The notes: generated by a model from the sequence alone, not told the origin. DNA of 64,000 nucleotides from JAGWBD01 sp965220615 (GCA_965220615.1 CBDCQL010000002.1:124001-188000), one strand, 5' to 3'; positions 16,794-25,645 are shown, counted from the stretch's first letter. Translations and numbers: made by a program.

Positions 16794-17558
16794 TCACATG
16801 TTGACGTCGAGGATGAAGCGCGCCGCCGGGCTGAGTCGCTTCCAGGTGGCTTCGCGCAGATAGTGTTGCTGGTCCAGTTGCTGCGGCTGTTCGCGGCGGC
16901 AGAAGTAGGAATGCAGGGCGCGGCGGCGTTTGTCGGAGCCGTTGAAGGTTCCGCCGTGCCAGGTGTGGGAATTGAAGATGACAACGGTGCCCGCCGGCGC
17001 TTCCAGCAAGCGCTGGTCGGGATGCGGTGCCATCGGGTCCTCCAGGGCGTCCTGTGGCATTTGGCCGCTACGCTGTGAGCCGGGCACGACGCGCGTCGCG
17101 CCGTTGGCCGCGCTGAAGTCGTCCAGCAGCCAGATGGAGTTGCAGACCTGGTAGTCGTCCGGCGCCACCGGTTCGCGCCAGTCCTGGTGCAGCGCCTGCA
17201 GGCCACTGCCGGGCAGGGCGGCGCGAAAGTTGAGCGAGGAGAGCCGGAAGTCCGCGCCGAGCACGTGCCAGATGGCGGCCAGTACGCGCGGATGGGTGAA
17301 GCAAACGTCGTAACGAGGGTCCTTGTTGATGAGGTCGGAAAGTCGGTCTGCGCCTGTCTCCTGGTGCACCTCGAGGCCCGCGGTCGCGCCTTCCTCCGCC
17401 ACCAGCTCGTCGGCGCGGGCGCCCAGCTGGTAGACCTGCTCCGGTAACAGGATGTTGTAGAGAGGCAGGTAGCCGTCGCGAGAAAGCTGCTCCTTCTCCG
17501 CCGCGCTCAGGGCATCCTCCCGCACGCCGCAGGCGGCCAGCGCGGTCTTCATATCCAT
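16794..17558 (-). CDS. Phytanoyl-CoA dioxygenase (PhyH) family protein
   Basis: 254 residues with the Fe(II)/2-oxoglutarate dioxygenase facial triad: His124 and Asp126 in LHQDWREP, and distal His201 in SHTWHGGT. A basic cluster RRRALHSYF (211-219) fits 2-oxoglutarate binding. Members hydroxylate many small molecules. This gene leads the PfkB/aldolase cluster, so a sugar or sugar-derived substrate is plausible, but no direct evidence fixes it. Start ATG 17558; the next Met (third residue) is also possible. An extended -10 promoter lies 38 bases upstream. Confidence 0.8.
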   Translation of the reverse strand: MDMKTALAACGVREDALSAAEKEQLSRDGYLPLYNILLPEQVYQLGARADELVAEEGATAGLEVHQETGADRLSDLINKDPRYDVCFTHPRVLAAIWHVLGADFRLSSLNFRAALPGSGLQALHQDWREPVAPDDYQVCNSIWLLDDFSAANGATRVVPGSQRSGQMPQDALEDPMAPHPDQRLLEAPAGTVVIFNSHTWHGGTFNGSDKRRRALHSYFCRREQPQQLDQQHYLREATWKRLSPAARFILDVNM

Positions 17559-17595
17559 ATCTGAAACTCTCTGGTTTGCTCACCTTCCGGCGCGG

Positions 17596-17604
17596 AGTAT
17601 AGCA
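17596..17604 (-). promoter_or_regulatory. Extended -10 promoter for the PhyH/PfkB/aldolase cluster
   Basis: The minus strand reads TGCTATACT, an extended -10 (TGn plus TATACT). It is placed 38 bases before the ATG at 17558, in the gap divergent to the GT2 gene. No good -35 was seen, which extended -10 promoters can tolerate. Confidence 0.45.
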
Positions 17605-17642
17605 CCCTTGACTCCCGCCTGATATATGCCAGACTTGCCACG

Positions 17643-19073
17643 ATGGCCCTTGGCATACTCAGCCTGGTTTACCTGCTTTGCGCGTTGCTGTTGATTTTGC
17701 ACGCCCTGGGCACCGCCGTGCTCCTGCTGGTTTACTGGCGCACGCGGCATCAGTCACTGGCGCCGCCGCCGGTGACTGACTGGCCGCGGGTGGCGGTGCA
17801 ACTTCCCGTTTACAACGAGCGTCACGTCATCGAACGGCTGCTGGCCGCCGTCGCCGCGCTGGATTATCCGCGGCAGCGCCTGAAGATTCAGGTGCTGGAT
17901 GACTCCATCGACGAGACCAGCGCCATCATCCGGCACATGCTGCCGGCCCTGCGCGCGCAGGGGCTTGACATCCAGCATCTGCAACGGGCGCGACGCACAG
18001 GATACAAGGCGGGGGCGCTGGCGGAAGGCCTGGCGCAGCTGGACTGCGACCTGGTGGCCGTGCTTGACGCCGACTTCGTGCCACCGCCGGACTTTCTGCG
18101 GCGGACCGTGCCGCATCTGGTGGCGGACGAACGCATCGGCATGGTGCAGACCCGCTGGGGGCATCTCAACTGGCCCGACAATGCGCTTACCCGCGGTCAG
18201 GCGCTGGCGCTGGACGGCCACTTCATCGTCGAGCAGACGGCGCGCAACCGGGCCGGCTGGTTCATCAACTTCAGCGGCTCCGGCGGCGTGTGGCGACGTT
18301 CCTGCATCCTGGAGGCTGGTGGCTGGAGCGCGCTGACCCTGACCGAGGACCTCGACCTTAGCTATCGCGCGCAACTGGCCGGCTGGCGCTTCCTCTATCT
18401 GCCGGACGTGGTCGTGCCGGCGGAGGTGCCGCCGCAGATGGCCGCCTGGAAGCAACAGCAGGCGCGCTGGGCGCGCGGCAGCACCCGCACCCTGATCGGT
18501 CTGCTGCTGCCGCTGTGGCGCGCGCCCTTGCCGCCCGCCCAACGCATCATGGCCACGCTGCACCTGTGCCAGTACCTGCCGCATCCGCTGATGTTACTGA
18601 TGCTGCTGCTGACTCCGCTGCTGCTGCCCGGCGGCCAGTTGCATACGCTGTTGCCGGGACCGCTGGGGCTGGCGGCGCTGGCGCCCCTGCTGCTCTACGT
18701 GCTGAGCCAGTACGCGCTGTATCCGGACTGGCGGCGACGCCTGCGCGCCTTCCCGCTGCTGCTGTTGCTGGGCACGGGCATGACCTTCAACGCGACCCTG
18801 GCGGTGCTGGCCGGTCTGGGCGCGGGGGCCGCGGAGTTTCGGCGCACGCCCAAATTCGCGCAGTCCTGGGCGGCCAGCCGCTACGCCCTGCGCATCGACC
18901 GCACCCTGGCGGGCGAATTGCTTTTGGCCGCCTATGCGCTGGCGGCCACGCTGATCGCGCTGGCGCACTATCCGGCGCTGGTCCCCTGGCTGGCGCTCTA
19001 CTTTCTGGCCTTCACCCTGGTCGCCGGTCTCAGCCTGCGCGACCAGTGGCTGCTGACGCGCCTGCGTCCATGA
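17643..19073 (+). CDS. GT2 family processive-type membrane glycosyltransferase
   Basis: 476 residues. One N-terminal helix (about 7-31) precedes a cytosolic GT2 domain with VAVQLPVYNE (50-59), Asp86/87 in VLDDSID, DAD at 142-144, a TED motif near 235 and QQQARWARG near 272, i.e. the Q-x-x-R-W signature of processive enzymes. Four C-terminal hydrophobic segments (about 315-470) form the rest of the channel. This is the cellulose synthase/hyaluronan-synthase-like layout without a PilZ domain, so it likely makes or extends a polysaccharide or glycolipid. Its stop overlaps the next gene's start (ATGA at 19070). Confidence 0.85.
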   Translation: MALGILSLVYLLCALLLILHALGTAVLLLVYWRTRHQSLAPPPVTDWPRVAVQLPVYNERHVIERLLAAVAALDYPRQRLKIQVLDDSIDETSAIIRHMLPALRAQGLDIQHLQRARRTGYKAGALAEGLAQLDCDLVAVLDADFVPPPDFLRRTVPHLVADERIGMVQTRWGHLNWPDNALTRGQALALDGHFIVEQTARNRAGWFINFSGSGGVWRRSCILEAGGWSALTLTEDLDLSYRAQLAGWRFLYLPDVVVPAEVPPQMAAWKQQQARWARGSTRTLIGLLLPLWRAPLPPAQRIMATLHLCQYLPHPLMLLMLLLTPLLLPGGQLHTLLPGPLGLAALAPLLLYVLSQYALYPDWRRRLRAFPLLLLLGTGMTFNATLAVLAGLGAGAAEFRRTPKFAQSWAASRYALRIDRTLAGELLLAAYALAATLIALAHYPALVPWLALYFLAFTLVAGLSLRDQWLLTRLRP

Positions 19074-19987
19074 CACGTCTGGCTGTACTGGCGGATATCC
19101 ACGGCAATTTACCGGCCTTGGAGGCCGTCATCGCCGACATGGAGGGTGAGGACGTCGACCAGGTCGTCGTCGCCGGCGATCTGATCAACGGCGGCCCCTT
19201 TTCGCGACAGGTGCTGGAAAGGGTCTTCGACCTGGGTTGGGTCGCCATTCGGGGCAACCACGAGATGTATCTGCTGGAGCATCTGGCCACAATTCAGGAC
19301 AGGAAACGAGATCGCGACAGCAGATGTATGCTGGAGTTGACCGCGGTGCAGTTGGGCGACGAGTGGTGGCAGCGGATCGCCGTCATGCCCGACGAACTGA
19401 CCCTGCGTTTCGCCGATGCGCGGCCGTTACGGATTCTACATGGCGTGGCAGGAAACCCCTTCAAAACAATTAACCGGGTTACTGGCGAGGTTGAAGCGAG
19501 CGCGTTGCTGGAGGGTGTCGCTGAAGACAGCCTCGTCACAGCCCATTGCCATCTGCATTTCGAACGTCACCTGGCGGGCCGGCAGATCATCAATCCCGGC
19601 TCGGTCGGAGCACCACTCGATGGCCGGCAGGATGCCAGTTATGCCCTGCTGGAGGGAGACGCATCAGGCTGGCGCGTCGACCACCGGCGTGTGCGCGCAG
19701 ATCTTGAGCCGCTGTACGCCGAATTTAAACGCCTGCATGTCGAGCAGTGCTGCGGTCTGCAAGGGTTTCTGCTCGTCGAACAGTTTCGTCTGGCGCGCCC
19801 CCTGGTCTCGACGTTCAGACACTGGCATCAGGAGCATTATCCGGAAGCAGAAGAAACGACTGAACTGGCCCGGGAGTTCTTGGCCAGTGGCCAGTATTGG
19901 GATTATCTTCCGCCAGAGTATCAACTTAATCGTCAGCTGCTGGAGAAAGGCCTGAAAGATCTTGCACCTGGTGACTGTTGGAAGTGA
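19070..19987 (+). CDS. Metallophosphoesterase, tandem copy 1
   Basis: 305 residues. Motifs: DIHGN (8-12), AGDLINGGPFS, RGNHEMY and AHCHLHF, where the usual Gly before His is Ala, and INPGSVG. Longer than the 243-residue enzyme at 10254 by an added helical C-terminal region (about 220-305) that is shared with the next gene. It overlaps the GT2 gene by four bases and is probably translated with it. Family members hydrolyse phosphomono- or diesters; the physiological substrate is unknown. Paralogous to the next gene, with a nearly identical block near 19120-19190. Confidence 0.8.
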   Translation: MTRLAVLADIHGNLPALEAVIADMEGEDVDQVVVAGDLINGGPFSRQVLERVFDLGWVAIRGNHEMYLLEHLATIQDRKRDRDSRCMLELTAVQLGDEWWQRIAVMPDELTLRFADARPLRILHGVAGNPFKTINRVTGEVEASALLEGVAEDSLVTAHCHLHFERHLAGRQIINPGSVGAPLDGRQDASYALLEGDASGWRVDHRRVRADLEPLYAEFKRLHVEQCCGLQGFLLVEQFRLARPLVSTFRHWHQEHYPEAEETTELAREFLASGQYWDYLPPEYQLNRQLLEKGLKDLAPGDCWK

Positions 19988-19996
19988 TCAGCGCGC

Positions 19997-20902
19997 ATGA
20001 CCCGACTGGCCGTTCTCTCAGACATTCACGGAAACCTTCCCGCGCTGGAAGCCGTCATCGCCGACATGCAGGGTGAGGACGTCGACCAGGTCGTCGTCGC
20101 CGGCGACCTGATCAACATCGGGCCCTGGTCACGGGAGGTGCTGGAGACGGTCCTAGAGCGTGGCTGGGTCGTCATCCGCGGCAATCACGAACACTACCTG
20201 CTGGACCACGTCGCGCCCAGTCCCGTGAAAGCCCGCAAGGACTGGCCCTTCCTCGACTTTCTGGCTGAGCAGCTCGGTGAGGCCTGGCTGGCGCGCCTCG
20301 CCGTCATGCCCGACGAACTGTCCCTGCGCTTCGCCGATGCGCCGCCGCTGCTGGTCGTGCATGCCGCGCCGGGCAATCCCTTCAGGACCATCACGTCGGT
20401 TACCGCCGAAAACGACGCGCTCGCCATGCTGGCGGGCACCGATGAAGGCAGCATTGTGGCGGGCCACTACCACATGGCCTTTGAACGCCGCCTCGCCGCG
20501 TGGCATTTCATCAACCCGGGTCCCGTGGGCACGCCGCACGTTGGCCTGCAGGATGCCTGCTACGCCGTCCTGGAGGGCGATGCCAGGGGCTGGCGCGTCG
20601 AGCACCGGCGGCTGCCCGTGGTTACGTCAGCGCTGCTGGAGGAGATGCAGCGCCTGGGTTACGTCGAGCGCTTCGGCCTGCGGGGACACATTGCCATTGA
20701 GCAATTCCGCCTGGCCCGGCCGCTGTTCGTGTCCTTCAGGCGCTGGGTGCGGCAGCAACATCCCGGGCAGGAATGGTCATACGCCCTGCTGGACGAGTTT
20801 CTTGGCGGCGGTCATCTGTGGCATGCTCTGGCGCCCGAGTACCAGTTCAATCGACACCTGCTCGATCCCGCTCCGATTGACCGGGAACAGCCCGACAGGT
20901 AG
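19997..20902 (+). CDS. Metallophosphoesterase, tandem copy 2
   Basis: 301 residues, paralogue of the preceding gene. It has DIHGN, AGDLINIGPWS, RGNHEHY, the canonical GHYH and INPGPVG, and the same helical C-terminal extension. Starts nine bases after copy 1 stops. The two are most similar at DNA level over the first 120 bases or so and diverge more in the middle, which suggests duplication with partial gene conversion. Likely co-transcribed with the GT2 gene, so a role in cell-surface glycan or lipid metabolism is possible but unproven. Confidence 0.8.
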   Translation: MTRLAVLSDIHGNLPALEAVIADMQGEDVDQVVVAGDLINIGPWSREVLETVLERGWVVIRGNHEHYLLDHVAPSPVKARKDWPFLDFLAEQLGEAWLARLAVMPDELSLRFADAPPLLVVHAAPGNPFRTITSVTAENDALAMLAGTDEGSIVAGHYHMAFERRLAAWHFINPGPVGTPHVGLQDACYAVLEGDARGWRVEHRRLPVVTSALLEEMQRLGYVERFGLRGHIAIEQFRLARPLFVSFRRWVRQQHPGQEWSYALLDEFLGGGHLWHALAPEYQFNRHLLDPAPIDREQPDR

Positions 20903-20912
20903 ACTGAATCAG

Positions 20913-20995
20913 GGGGTTGTGATGGAATGGCAGACATGGGTGACTTAAAATCTCCTGCCTTAACCGGCGTGCGGGTTCGAATCCCGCCAACCCCA
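20913..20995 (+). tRNA. tRNA-Leu (UAA)
   Basis: An 83-base cloverleaf. The acceptor stem GGGGTTG pairs with CAACCCC and the discriminator is A at 20995. The anticodon loop CTTAAAA gives UAA, and a long variable arm (GCC...GGC) marks a class II tRNA. The T arm is GCGGG-TTCGAAT-CCCGC. No CCA is encoded. The anticodon stem GGTGA/TCTCC has a central T-T mismatch. It lies 10 bases after the metallophosphoesterase gene and could be processed from its transcript. Confidence 0.9.
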
Positions 20996-21048
20996 TGTCC
21001 AGGCCGGAATCGCCGCCCACCCGGTTGACACATTAGGAGGCCACGACC

Positions 21049-22128
21049 CTGCGCCTCGGCATTATCGGCCTGCCCAACAGCGGCAAGACCACGCTCTTCA
21101 ACGCCCTGACCGGCCAGGACGTGGCCACCGGCGCTGCAGCCGGCCGCTTCGAGGTGCATACGGCGGTCGTCAGCGTGCCGGACGAACGGGTTGACCGTCT
21201 CAGCGCCATCTACCAGCCCCGCAGGACGACCCACATTCAGGTCACGTACAGCGACATTGCCGGCCTCGAGCAAGGTGTCAGCCAGGCCGGCATTCAGGGG
21301 CGCTTCCGTCAGGAACTGGAACAGGTGGATGGCTTTGTGCTGGTGTTGCGCGCCTTTGACAACGAGGCCGTGCCTCACCCCTACGACAGTGTGGATCCCG
21401 CGCGCGACCTGGAGATGCTGGACGCTGAATTGCTGCTGCATGACCTGGTGGCGCTGGAGACGCGTCTGGAACGCATTGACAACGAGCTGCGCCTCAAGGG
21501 GCGCCGCGCGCCCAGGGAGGTGCGTGAGGAAGGCGAGTTGCTCGGCGCCCTGCAGCAGGACCTGGAGGCCGGGCGCCCGCAGCGCGCCTTCACGCTGACG
21601 TCCGCGCAGCGCAGCGCCCTGCGCGGCTTCGGCTTTCTCACGCTTAAGCCGATGTTGGTCGTCCTTAACGTGGACGATTCCCGGGCGGAGGGAGAAGTTG
21701 ATCTGCTCGCAGCGGGGCCTGGCGTTCTGGTCACTGCGCTGCGGGGCCGCCTGGAGGCCGAAATCGCCAACCTCGAAACGGTGGATGCCGCGCTTTTTAT
21801 GGAGGAATTCGGCATCCTCGAACGCAGCGCGGACAAGGTCATCCGGCTTTCCTTTGAGTTGCTGCAACTGCGCTCCTTCTTCACCATCAACGAAAACGAG
21901 CTGCGCGCCTGGAGCCTCCCGGCCGGTTCCGGCGCGGCCGAGGCCGCCGGGGTAGTGCATACGGACATGCAGCGGGGCTTCATCCGCGCCGAGGTGATGC
22001 GCAGCGAGGACCTGCTGGCCGCGGGCGGGCGCGAGGCCGATTTGCGCCGCGCCGGTCAGTTGCGTCTGGAAGGCCGCGACTACGAGGTGCAGGACGGCGA
22101 CGTGCTCCGCATCCGCTTCAATGTCTGA
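21049..22128 (+). CDS. ychF: YchF/Obg-like GTPase (CTG start)
   Basis: 359 residues with a YchF N terminus: xRLGIIGLPNSGKTTLFNALTG (G1 near 7-14), then YSDIAGL (G3), a helical coiled coil (about 125-170) and the C-terminal TGS domain ending VQDGDVLRIRFNV. Family length is about 363. No ATG, GTG or TTG fits the N terminus. TAG at 21034 closes the frame upstream, AGGAGG spans 21035-21040 and CTG at 21049 follows at eight bases, encoding the expected first residue position. The next ATG, about 24 codons further on, would delete the P loop. YchF binds ATP/GTP and associates with ribosomes. Confidence 0.9.
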   Translation: MRLGIIGLPNSGKTTLFNALTGQDVATGAAAGRFEVHTAVVSVPDERVDRLSAIYQPRRTTHIQVTYSDIAGLEQGVSQAGIQGRFRQELEQVDGFVLVLRAFDNEAVPHPYDSVDPARDLEMLDAELLLHDLVALETRLERIDNELRLKGRRAPREVREEGELLGALQQDLEAGRPQRAFTLTSAQRSALRGFGFLTLKPMLVVLNVDDSRAEGEVDLLAAGPGVLVTALRGRLEAEIANLETVDAALFMEEFGILERSADKVIRLSFELLQLRSFFTINENELRAWSLPAGSGAAEAAGVVHTDMQRGFIRAEVMRSEDLLAAGGREADLRRAGQLRLEGRDYEVQDGDVLRIRFNV

Positions 22129-23287
22129 ACCGGAGGCGCGCAGCCACGCGCGCCGCGCCGGGCGACTGCTGATCGCTTCGGGCATCGCGCCGCCGGAGGC
22201 CGGCGGGCCGGCCACCTGGCTGCAAGACGTCCTGCCGGCCCTGCAGGCGCTGGGCTGGGAACTGGAGGTCATCAGCTATGGTGACGCCGCTCCCGGCGGG
22301 CAACCCTGGCCCCTGCAACGCATTCCGAGGGGCGTCCTGCCGCTGCGCCTGGCCCGCTATGCCCATGTCGTCTGGCCCCGTATGCGCCGCGCCGACCTGG
22401 TGCTGCACACGACGCCCGGGCTGCCACTGCCCCCCGGTAAACCGCCGCGCGTCTACCGCATCGTCGGCGACCAGGCCTGGGAGCGCAGCATCCGGCGTGG
22501 CTGGATACCGCATGACGAGGACATCGAGCGATTTCAGCGCCGGCGCTACGGGCGCCTGGTCGAACTGCAAAAGACTCTGCGTTCGCGGGAGTTGCAGCAG
22601 GCTCGCCGCGTCATCGTGCCTGGCGACTGGCTGCGACGTCTGGTGATCGGCTGGGGCGTGATGCCCACGCAGATTCAGATCATCCCCAACGCGTTGCCGC
22701 CGCTGGCCGCCATGCCCGCGCCGGACCAGACCGGCGCGCGGCAGCGACTGGGCCTGGACGACCACCCCCTGCTTTTAACCGCGGCGCGCCTGACGCCCTG
22801 GAAGGGTATCGACCGCCTGCTGTCCGTGCTGGCGCAGGTGCCGCAGTTCCGCCTGATCGTCGCCGGCGACGGGCCGCAACGCCCGGCGCTGGAAAGACAG
22901 GTCGAGCAGCTCAAGCTGGAGCCGCGCGTACGTTTCATGGGGCAGATAACCCGCCCGCAACTGGCGCTTTACATGCAGGCGGCCGACTGGTTCGTGCTGT
23001 ATTCCGGCTACGAAGGGCTGTCCCACTCCCTGCTGGAAAGCCTGCAGGTCGGCACGCCGGTCATCGCCAGCGACCGCTGCGGCAACCCGGAAGTGATCAC
23101 GAACGACCACAACGGTTTGCTGGTGCCCTGGCCTGACGAAGAGGCGCTGGAGACGGCCCTGCACCGCGCCCTGCAGCCGGACCTGCGCGAAGGACTGGCC
23201 GGCAACGCCGCCGATGGTCTGGAGCGCTTCAGTTTCGAGCGCATGGTGTCGCAGACCGACGCCCTGCTGAGCATTTGCCGCGACTGA
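22121..23287 (+). CDS. GT4 family glycosyltransferase
   Basis: 388 residues, soluble GT-B fold. The N-terminal domain begins GRLLIASGIAPPEAGGPATWLQDVLPAL, the usual GT4 start. The C-terminal donor domain shows LTAARLTPWKGIDRLL, IVAGDGPQRPAL and the E-x7-E nucleotide-sugar motif in GYEGLSHSLLESLQVG, then PVIASDRCGNPEVI. It should transfer an activated sugar in cell-envelope or glycolipid synthesis. The start ATG overlaps the end of ychF by eight bases. It is convergent with thrS, only four bases apart. Confidence 0.85.
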   Translation: MSEPEARSHARRAGRLLIASGIAPPEAGGPATWLQDVLPALQALGWELEVISYGDAAPGGQPWPLQRIPRGVLPLRLARYAHVVWPRMRRADLVLHTTPGLPLPPGKPPRVYRIVGDQAWERSIRRGWIPHDEDIERFQRRRYGRLVELQKTLRSRELQQARRVIVPGDWLRRLVIGWGVMPTQIQIIPNALPPLAAMPAPDQTGARQRLGLDDHPLLLTAARLTPWKGIDRLLSVLAQVPQFRLIVAGDGPQRPALERQVEQLKLEPRVRFMGQITRPQLALYMQAADWFVLYSGYEGLSHSLLESLQVGTPVIASDRCGNPEVITNDHNGLLVPWPDEEALETALHRALQPDLREGLAGNAADGLERFSFERMVSQTDALLSICRD

Positions 23288-23291
23288 GCCT

Positions 23292-25091
23292 TTACTGCAG
23301 GGTAAGCAGTTTCCCGTCGATCACGCGGGTCACCAGGGCCGTGAATTCCGCCAGGGTCATGGCTCCCAGGTCCTCGTCATCGCGCAGACGCACACTGACC
23401 GTGCCATTCTCAAGATCGCGGTCGCCCAGCACCAGCATGTAAGGGATGTTTTGTTCGCGCGCGAGGCGGATCTTGTTGCCCATGCGGTTACGGCTCTCGT
23501 CGACGTGGGCGCGAATGCCGGCCGGACGCAACTGCGCGGCCAGCTCGCGCGCCGGCGCCACGTGGCGGTCGGCGACGGGGATGAAGACCGCCTGCTGCGG
23601 CGCCAGCCAGACCGGAAAGGCGCCGGCGAAGTGTTCAATGAGGATGCCGATGAAGCGCTCCATGCTGCCGAAGGGCGCGCGATGGATCATGACCGGGCGC
23701 TGGCGGGTGTCGTCGCTGGCGACGTACTCCAGTTCAAAGCGCTCGGGCAGGTTGTAGTCCACCTGCACCGTGCCCAATTGCCACTCGCGGCGCAGGCCAT
23801 CGCGAAAGATGAAGTCCAGTTTGGGGCCATAGAAGGCCGCCTCGCCTTCCTCGATGCTATGCTGCAGGCCCAGCTCCCGGCAGGCCAGCAGGATGGCGTC
23901 GGTGGCCTTCTGCCACAGTTCGTCGCTGCCGCTGTACTTGTCGCTTTGCGGGTCGCGAATGCCGACGCGGGCTGAAAAGTCCGTCATGCCGAGCGTGCCG
24001 AAGACCTGTTGAATCAGACGCACCACGTCCTGGAATTCCTCGACCAGCTGGTCGGGTCTGACGAAGAGATGCGCGTCATCGACGGTGAAGCCGCGCACAC
24101 GGGTCAGGCCGTGCAGTTCGCCGGACTGTTCGTAACGGTAGACGGCGCCGAATTCCGCCAGGCGCACGGGCAGGTCGCGCCAGGAGCGCATCTCGCTCTG
24201 GTAGATGGCGCAATGATGCGGGCAATTCATGGGCCGCAACAAAAACTGGTCGTCATCGACCTCAAGCGGCGCGTACTGGCTGTCGGCATAGTAGGGGTAG
24301 TGGCCGGAGGTGCGATAAAGGTCGAGACGGCCGATGTGCGGCGTCATGACCGGTTCGTAGCCGTTGTCGACCTGAACGTCACGCAGCCAGCGCTCGAGTG
24401 TGTCGCGTAGAATTGTACCCTTCGGCTTCCACAGCGGCAGGCCCCTGCCGACGAGCGGACTGATGGTATAGAGGCCCAGACGCTCCCCAAGCAGGCGATG
24501 ATCGCGGCGTCGCGCTTCCTCCAGGCGCTCAAGATAGTCCTGCAATTCGTCGGCGTTGTTCCAGGCGGTGCCGTAGATGCGCGTCAGTTGTGGTCGGTTT
24601 TCGTCACCGCGCCAGTAGGCGCCGGCGGGTGGGCGAAAGGCAATACGCAGGGCTTTGGGGTCGATCTCCCTGCTGCGTTCGACGTGCGGACCACGGCAGA
24701 GGTCGGTGAAGCGGTTCTGCGTATAAACGGTGAGGGTCTCCGCCGGCGCGGCGATGTGCTCGCCGTTTTCGTCGACGCGGCCGTTGACGAGGTCATCGAT
24801 CAGTTCCAGTTTGTAGGGTTGGTCCTGGAAGAGTTCACGGGCCTCGTCGGCGCTTATCTCGCGGCAGGTGAAGGCGTGATTGCCGCCAATGATTTTTTTC
24901 ATGCGCCGTTCGACCCACTTCAGGTCCTCGTCGGTGACGGGCCGCGGCAGGTCGAAGTCGTAATAGAAGCCGTCTTCGATGGGCGGGCCGATAGCGATTT
25001 TCGCCTTGGGAAAGCGCTCCAGCATGGCCTCGGCCATGATGTGCGCCGCCGAATGGCGAATGCGGTACAGCTGGTCTGCGGGGTTGGACAT
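23292..25091 (-). CDS. thrS: Threonyl-tRNA synthetase without TGS domain
   Basis: 599 residues. It opens directly with the editing (N2) domain: HSAAHIMAEAM with the two His, and DLCRGPHV with the Cys-x-x-x-His. The class II catalytic core follows with motif 2 and zinc ligands (MNCPHHCAIY, RLAEFGAVYRYE, GLTRVRGFTVDDAH), FYGPKLDF and motif 3 (HRAPFGSMERFIGILIE). The C-terminal anticodon-binding domain covers about 500-595. Typical bacterial enzymes have about 640 residues with an N-terminal TGS domain of about 60, which is absent here. Start ATG 25091; no upstream in-frame TGS sequence is visible. It attaches Thr to tRNA-Thr and hydrolyses Ser-tRNA-Thr. Confidence 0.95.
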   Translation of the reverse strand: MSNPADQLYRIRHSAAHIMAEAMLERFPKAKIAIGPPIEDGFYYDFDLPRPVTDEDLKWVERRMKKIIGGNHAFTCREISADEARELFQDQPYKLELIDDLVNGRVDENGEHIAAPAETLTVYTQNRFTDLCRGPHVERSREIDPKALRIAFRPPAGAYWRGDENRPQLTRIYGTAWNNADELQDYLERLEEARRRDHRLLGERLGLYTISPLVGRGLPLWKPKGTILRDTLERWLRDVQVDNGYEPVMTPHIGRLDLYRTSGHYPYYADSQYAPLEVDDDQFLLRPMNCPHHCAIYQSEMRSWRDLPVRLAEFGAVYRYEQSGELHGLTRVRGFTVDDAHLFVRPDQLVEEFQDVVRLIQQVFGTLGMTDFSARVGIRDPQSDKYSGSDELWQKATDAILLACRELGLQHSIEEGEAAFYGPKLDFIFRDGLRREWQLGTVQVDYNLPERFELEYVASDDTRQRPVMIHRAPFGSMERFIGILIEHFAGAFPVWLAPQQAVFIPVADRHVAPARELAAQLRPAGIRAHVDESRNRMGNKIRLAREQNIPYMLVLGDRDLENGTVSVRLRDDEDLGAMTLAEFTALVTRVIDGKLLTLQ

Positions 25092-25171
25092 GGGTTTCCC
25101 TTAGTGGCGCGCGGCCAGAAATCGGGCGCAGGGCTGGCCGACACAGCGGACGTGGATGGGGGAGGAGAGGT

Positions 25172-25582
25172 TCAGGTGACGCCGGTGACGCTCAGCACGT
25201 CGCTGATAACAAAGGTGACCATCTCGTGGGTGACGCAGGGAGTTCGCACGCCGCCAGGGTGGATGGCCTCATCGCCGCTGACGCGGGTGAAGCGTCCCTC
25301 GAAGGTGCCAAGGTCGATCATGCATTCGATGACGTCCAGCAAGGTGTCGCATTCCAGGTCATCGACGAGCACGTGGGGCGTGTCGATGGCCGCGTAGCGC
25401 ACGGGGTTGCAATGGGGGTGGTCGCAGGAGCCATGGAATCCCAGGTCCAGTTGTCGTCGCATCCAGGCCAGAGTCACAAACGACGCCGTGTAGTGGCTGC
25501 CATCTTCCATTCGGACGATGACGTCACAGGCATCGTTTTCGGACGGTTCGGACCTCTCGATCCAGACGTGGTTGGCGATCAT
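25172..25582 (-). CDS. Conserved-looking hypothetical protein
   Basis: 136 residues from ATG 25582 (MIANHVWIERSEPSEND). Acidic and soluble, with Cys/His residues grouped in HGSCDHPHCNP that could bind a metal. It ends VTFVISDVLSVTGVT. I do not recognise a family. An upstream in-frame Met at 25714 would add a low-quality N terminus and would place the start before the predicted promoter, so it was rejected. Position 80 bases upstream of thrS on the same strand allows co-transcription. Confidence 0.6.
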   Translation of the reverse strand: MIANHVWIERSEPSENDACDVIVRMEDGSHYTASFVTLAWMRRQLDLGFHGSCDHPHCNPVRYAAIDTPHVLVDDLECDTLLDVIECMIDLGTFEGRFTRVSGDEAIHPGGVRTPCVTHEMVTFVISDVLSVTGVT

Positions 25583-25645
25583 GCTGATTTCACCTGGCCT
25601 GCTCCCCCCTGTGCATGGCAGCGATGTCTGCCAGTCACTGGCCAA

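Noticed and set aside
20812..22272. Minus-strand open frame of 486 codons across tRNA-Leu and ychF
   Set aside because: Antisense shadow covering a tRNA and a conserved GTPase gene.
25092..25171. Possible T-box or attenuator before thrS
   Set aside because: The 80-base gap has no T-box consensus or terminator-like stem with a T run.
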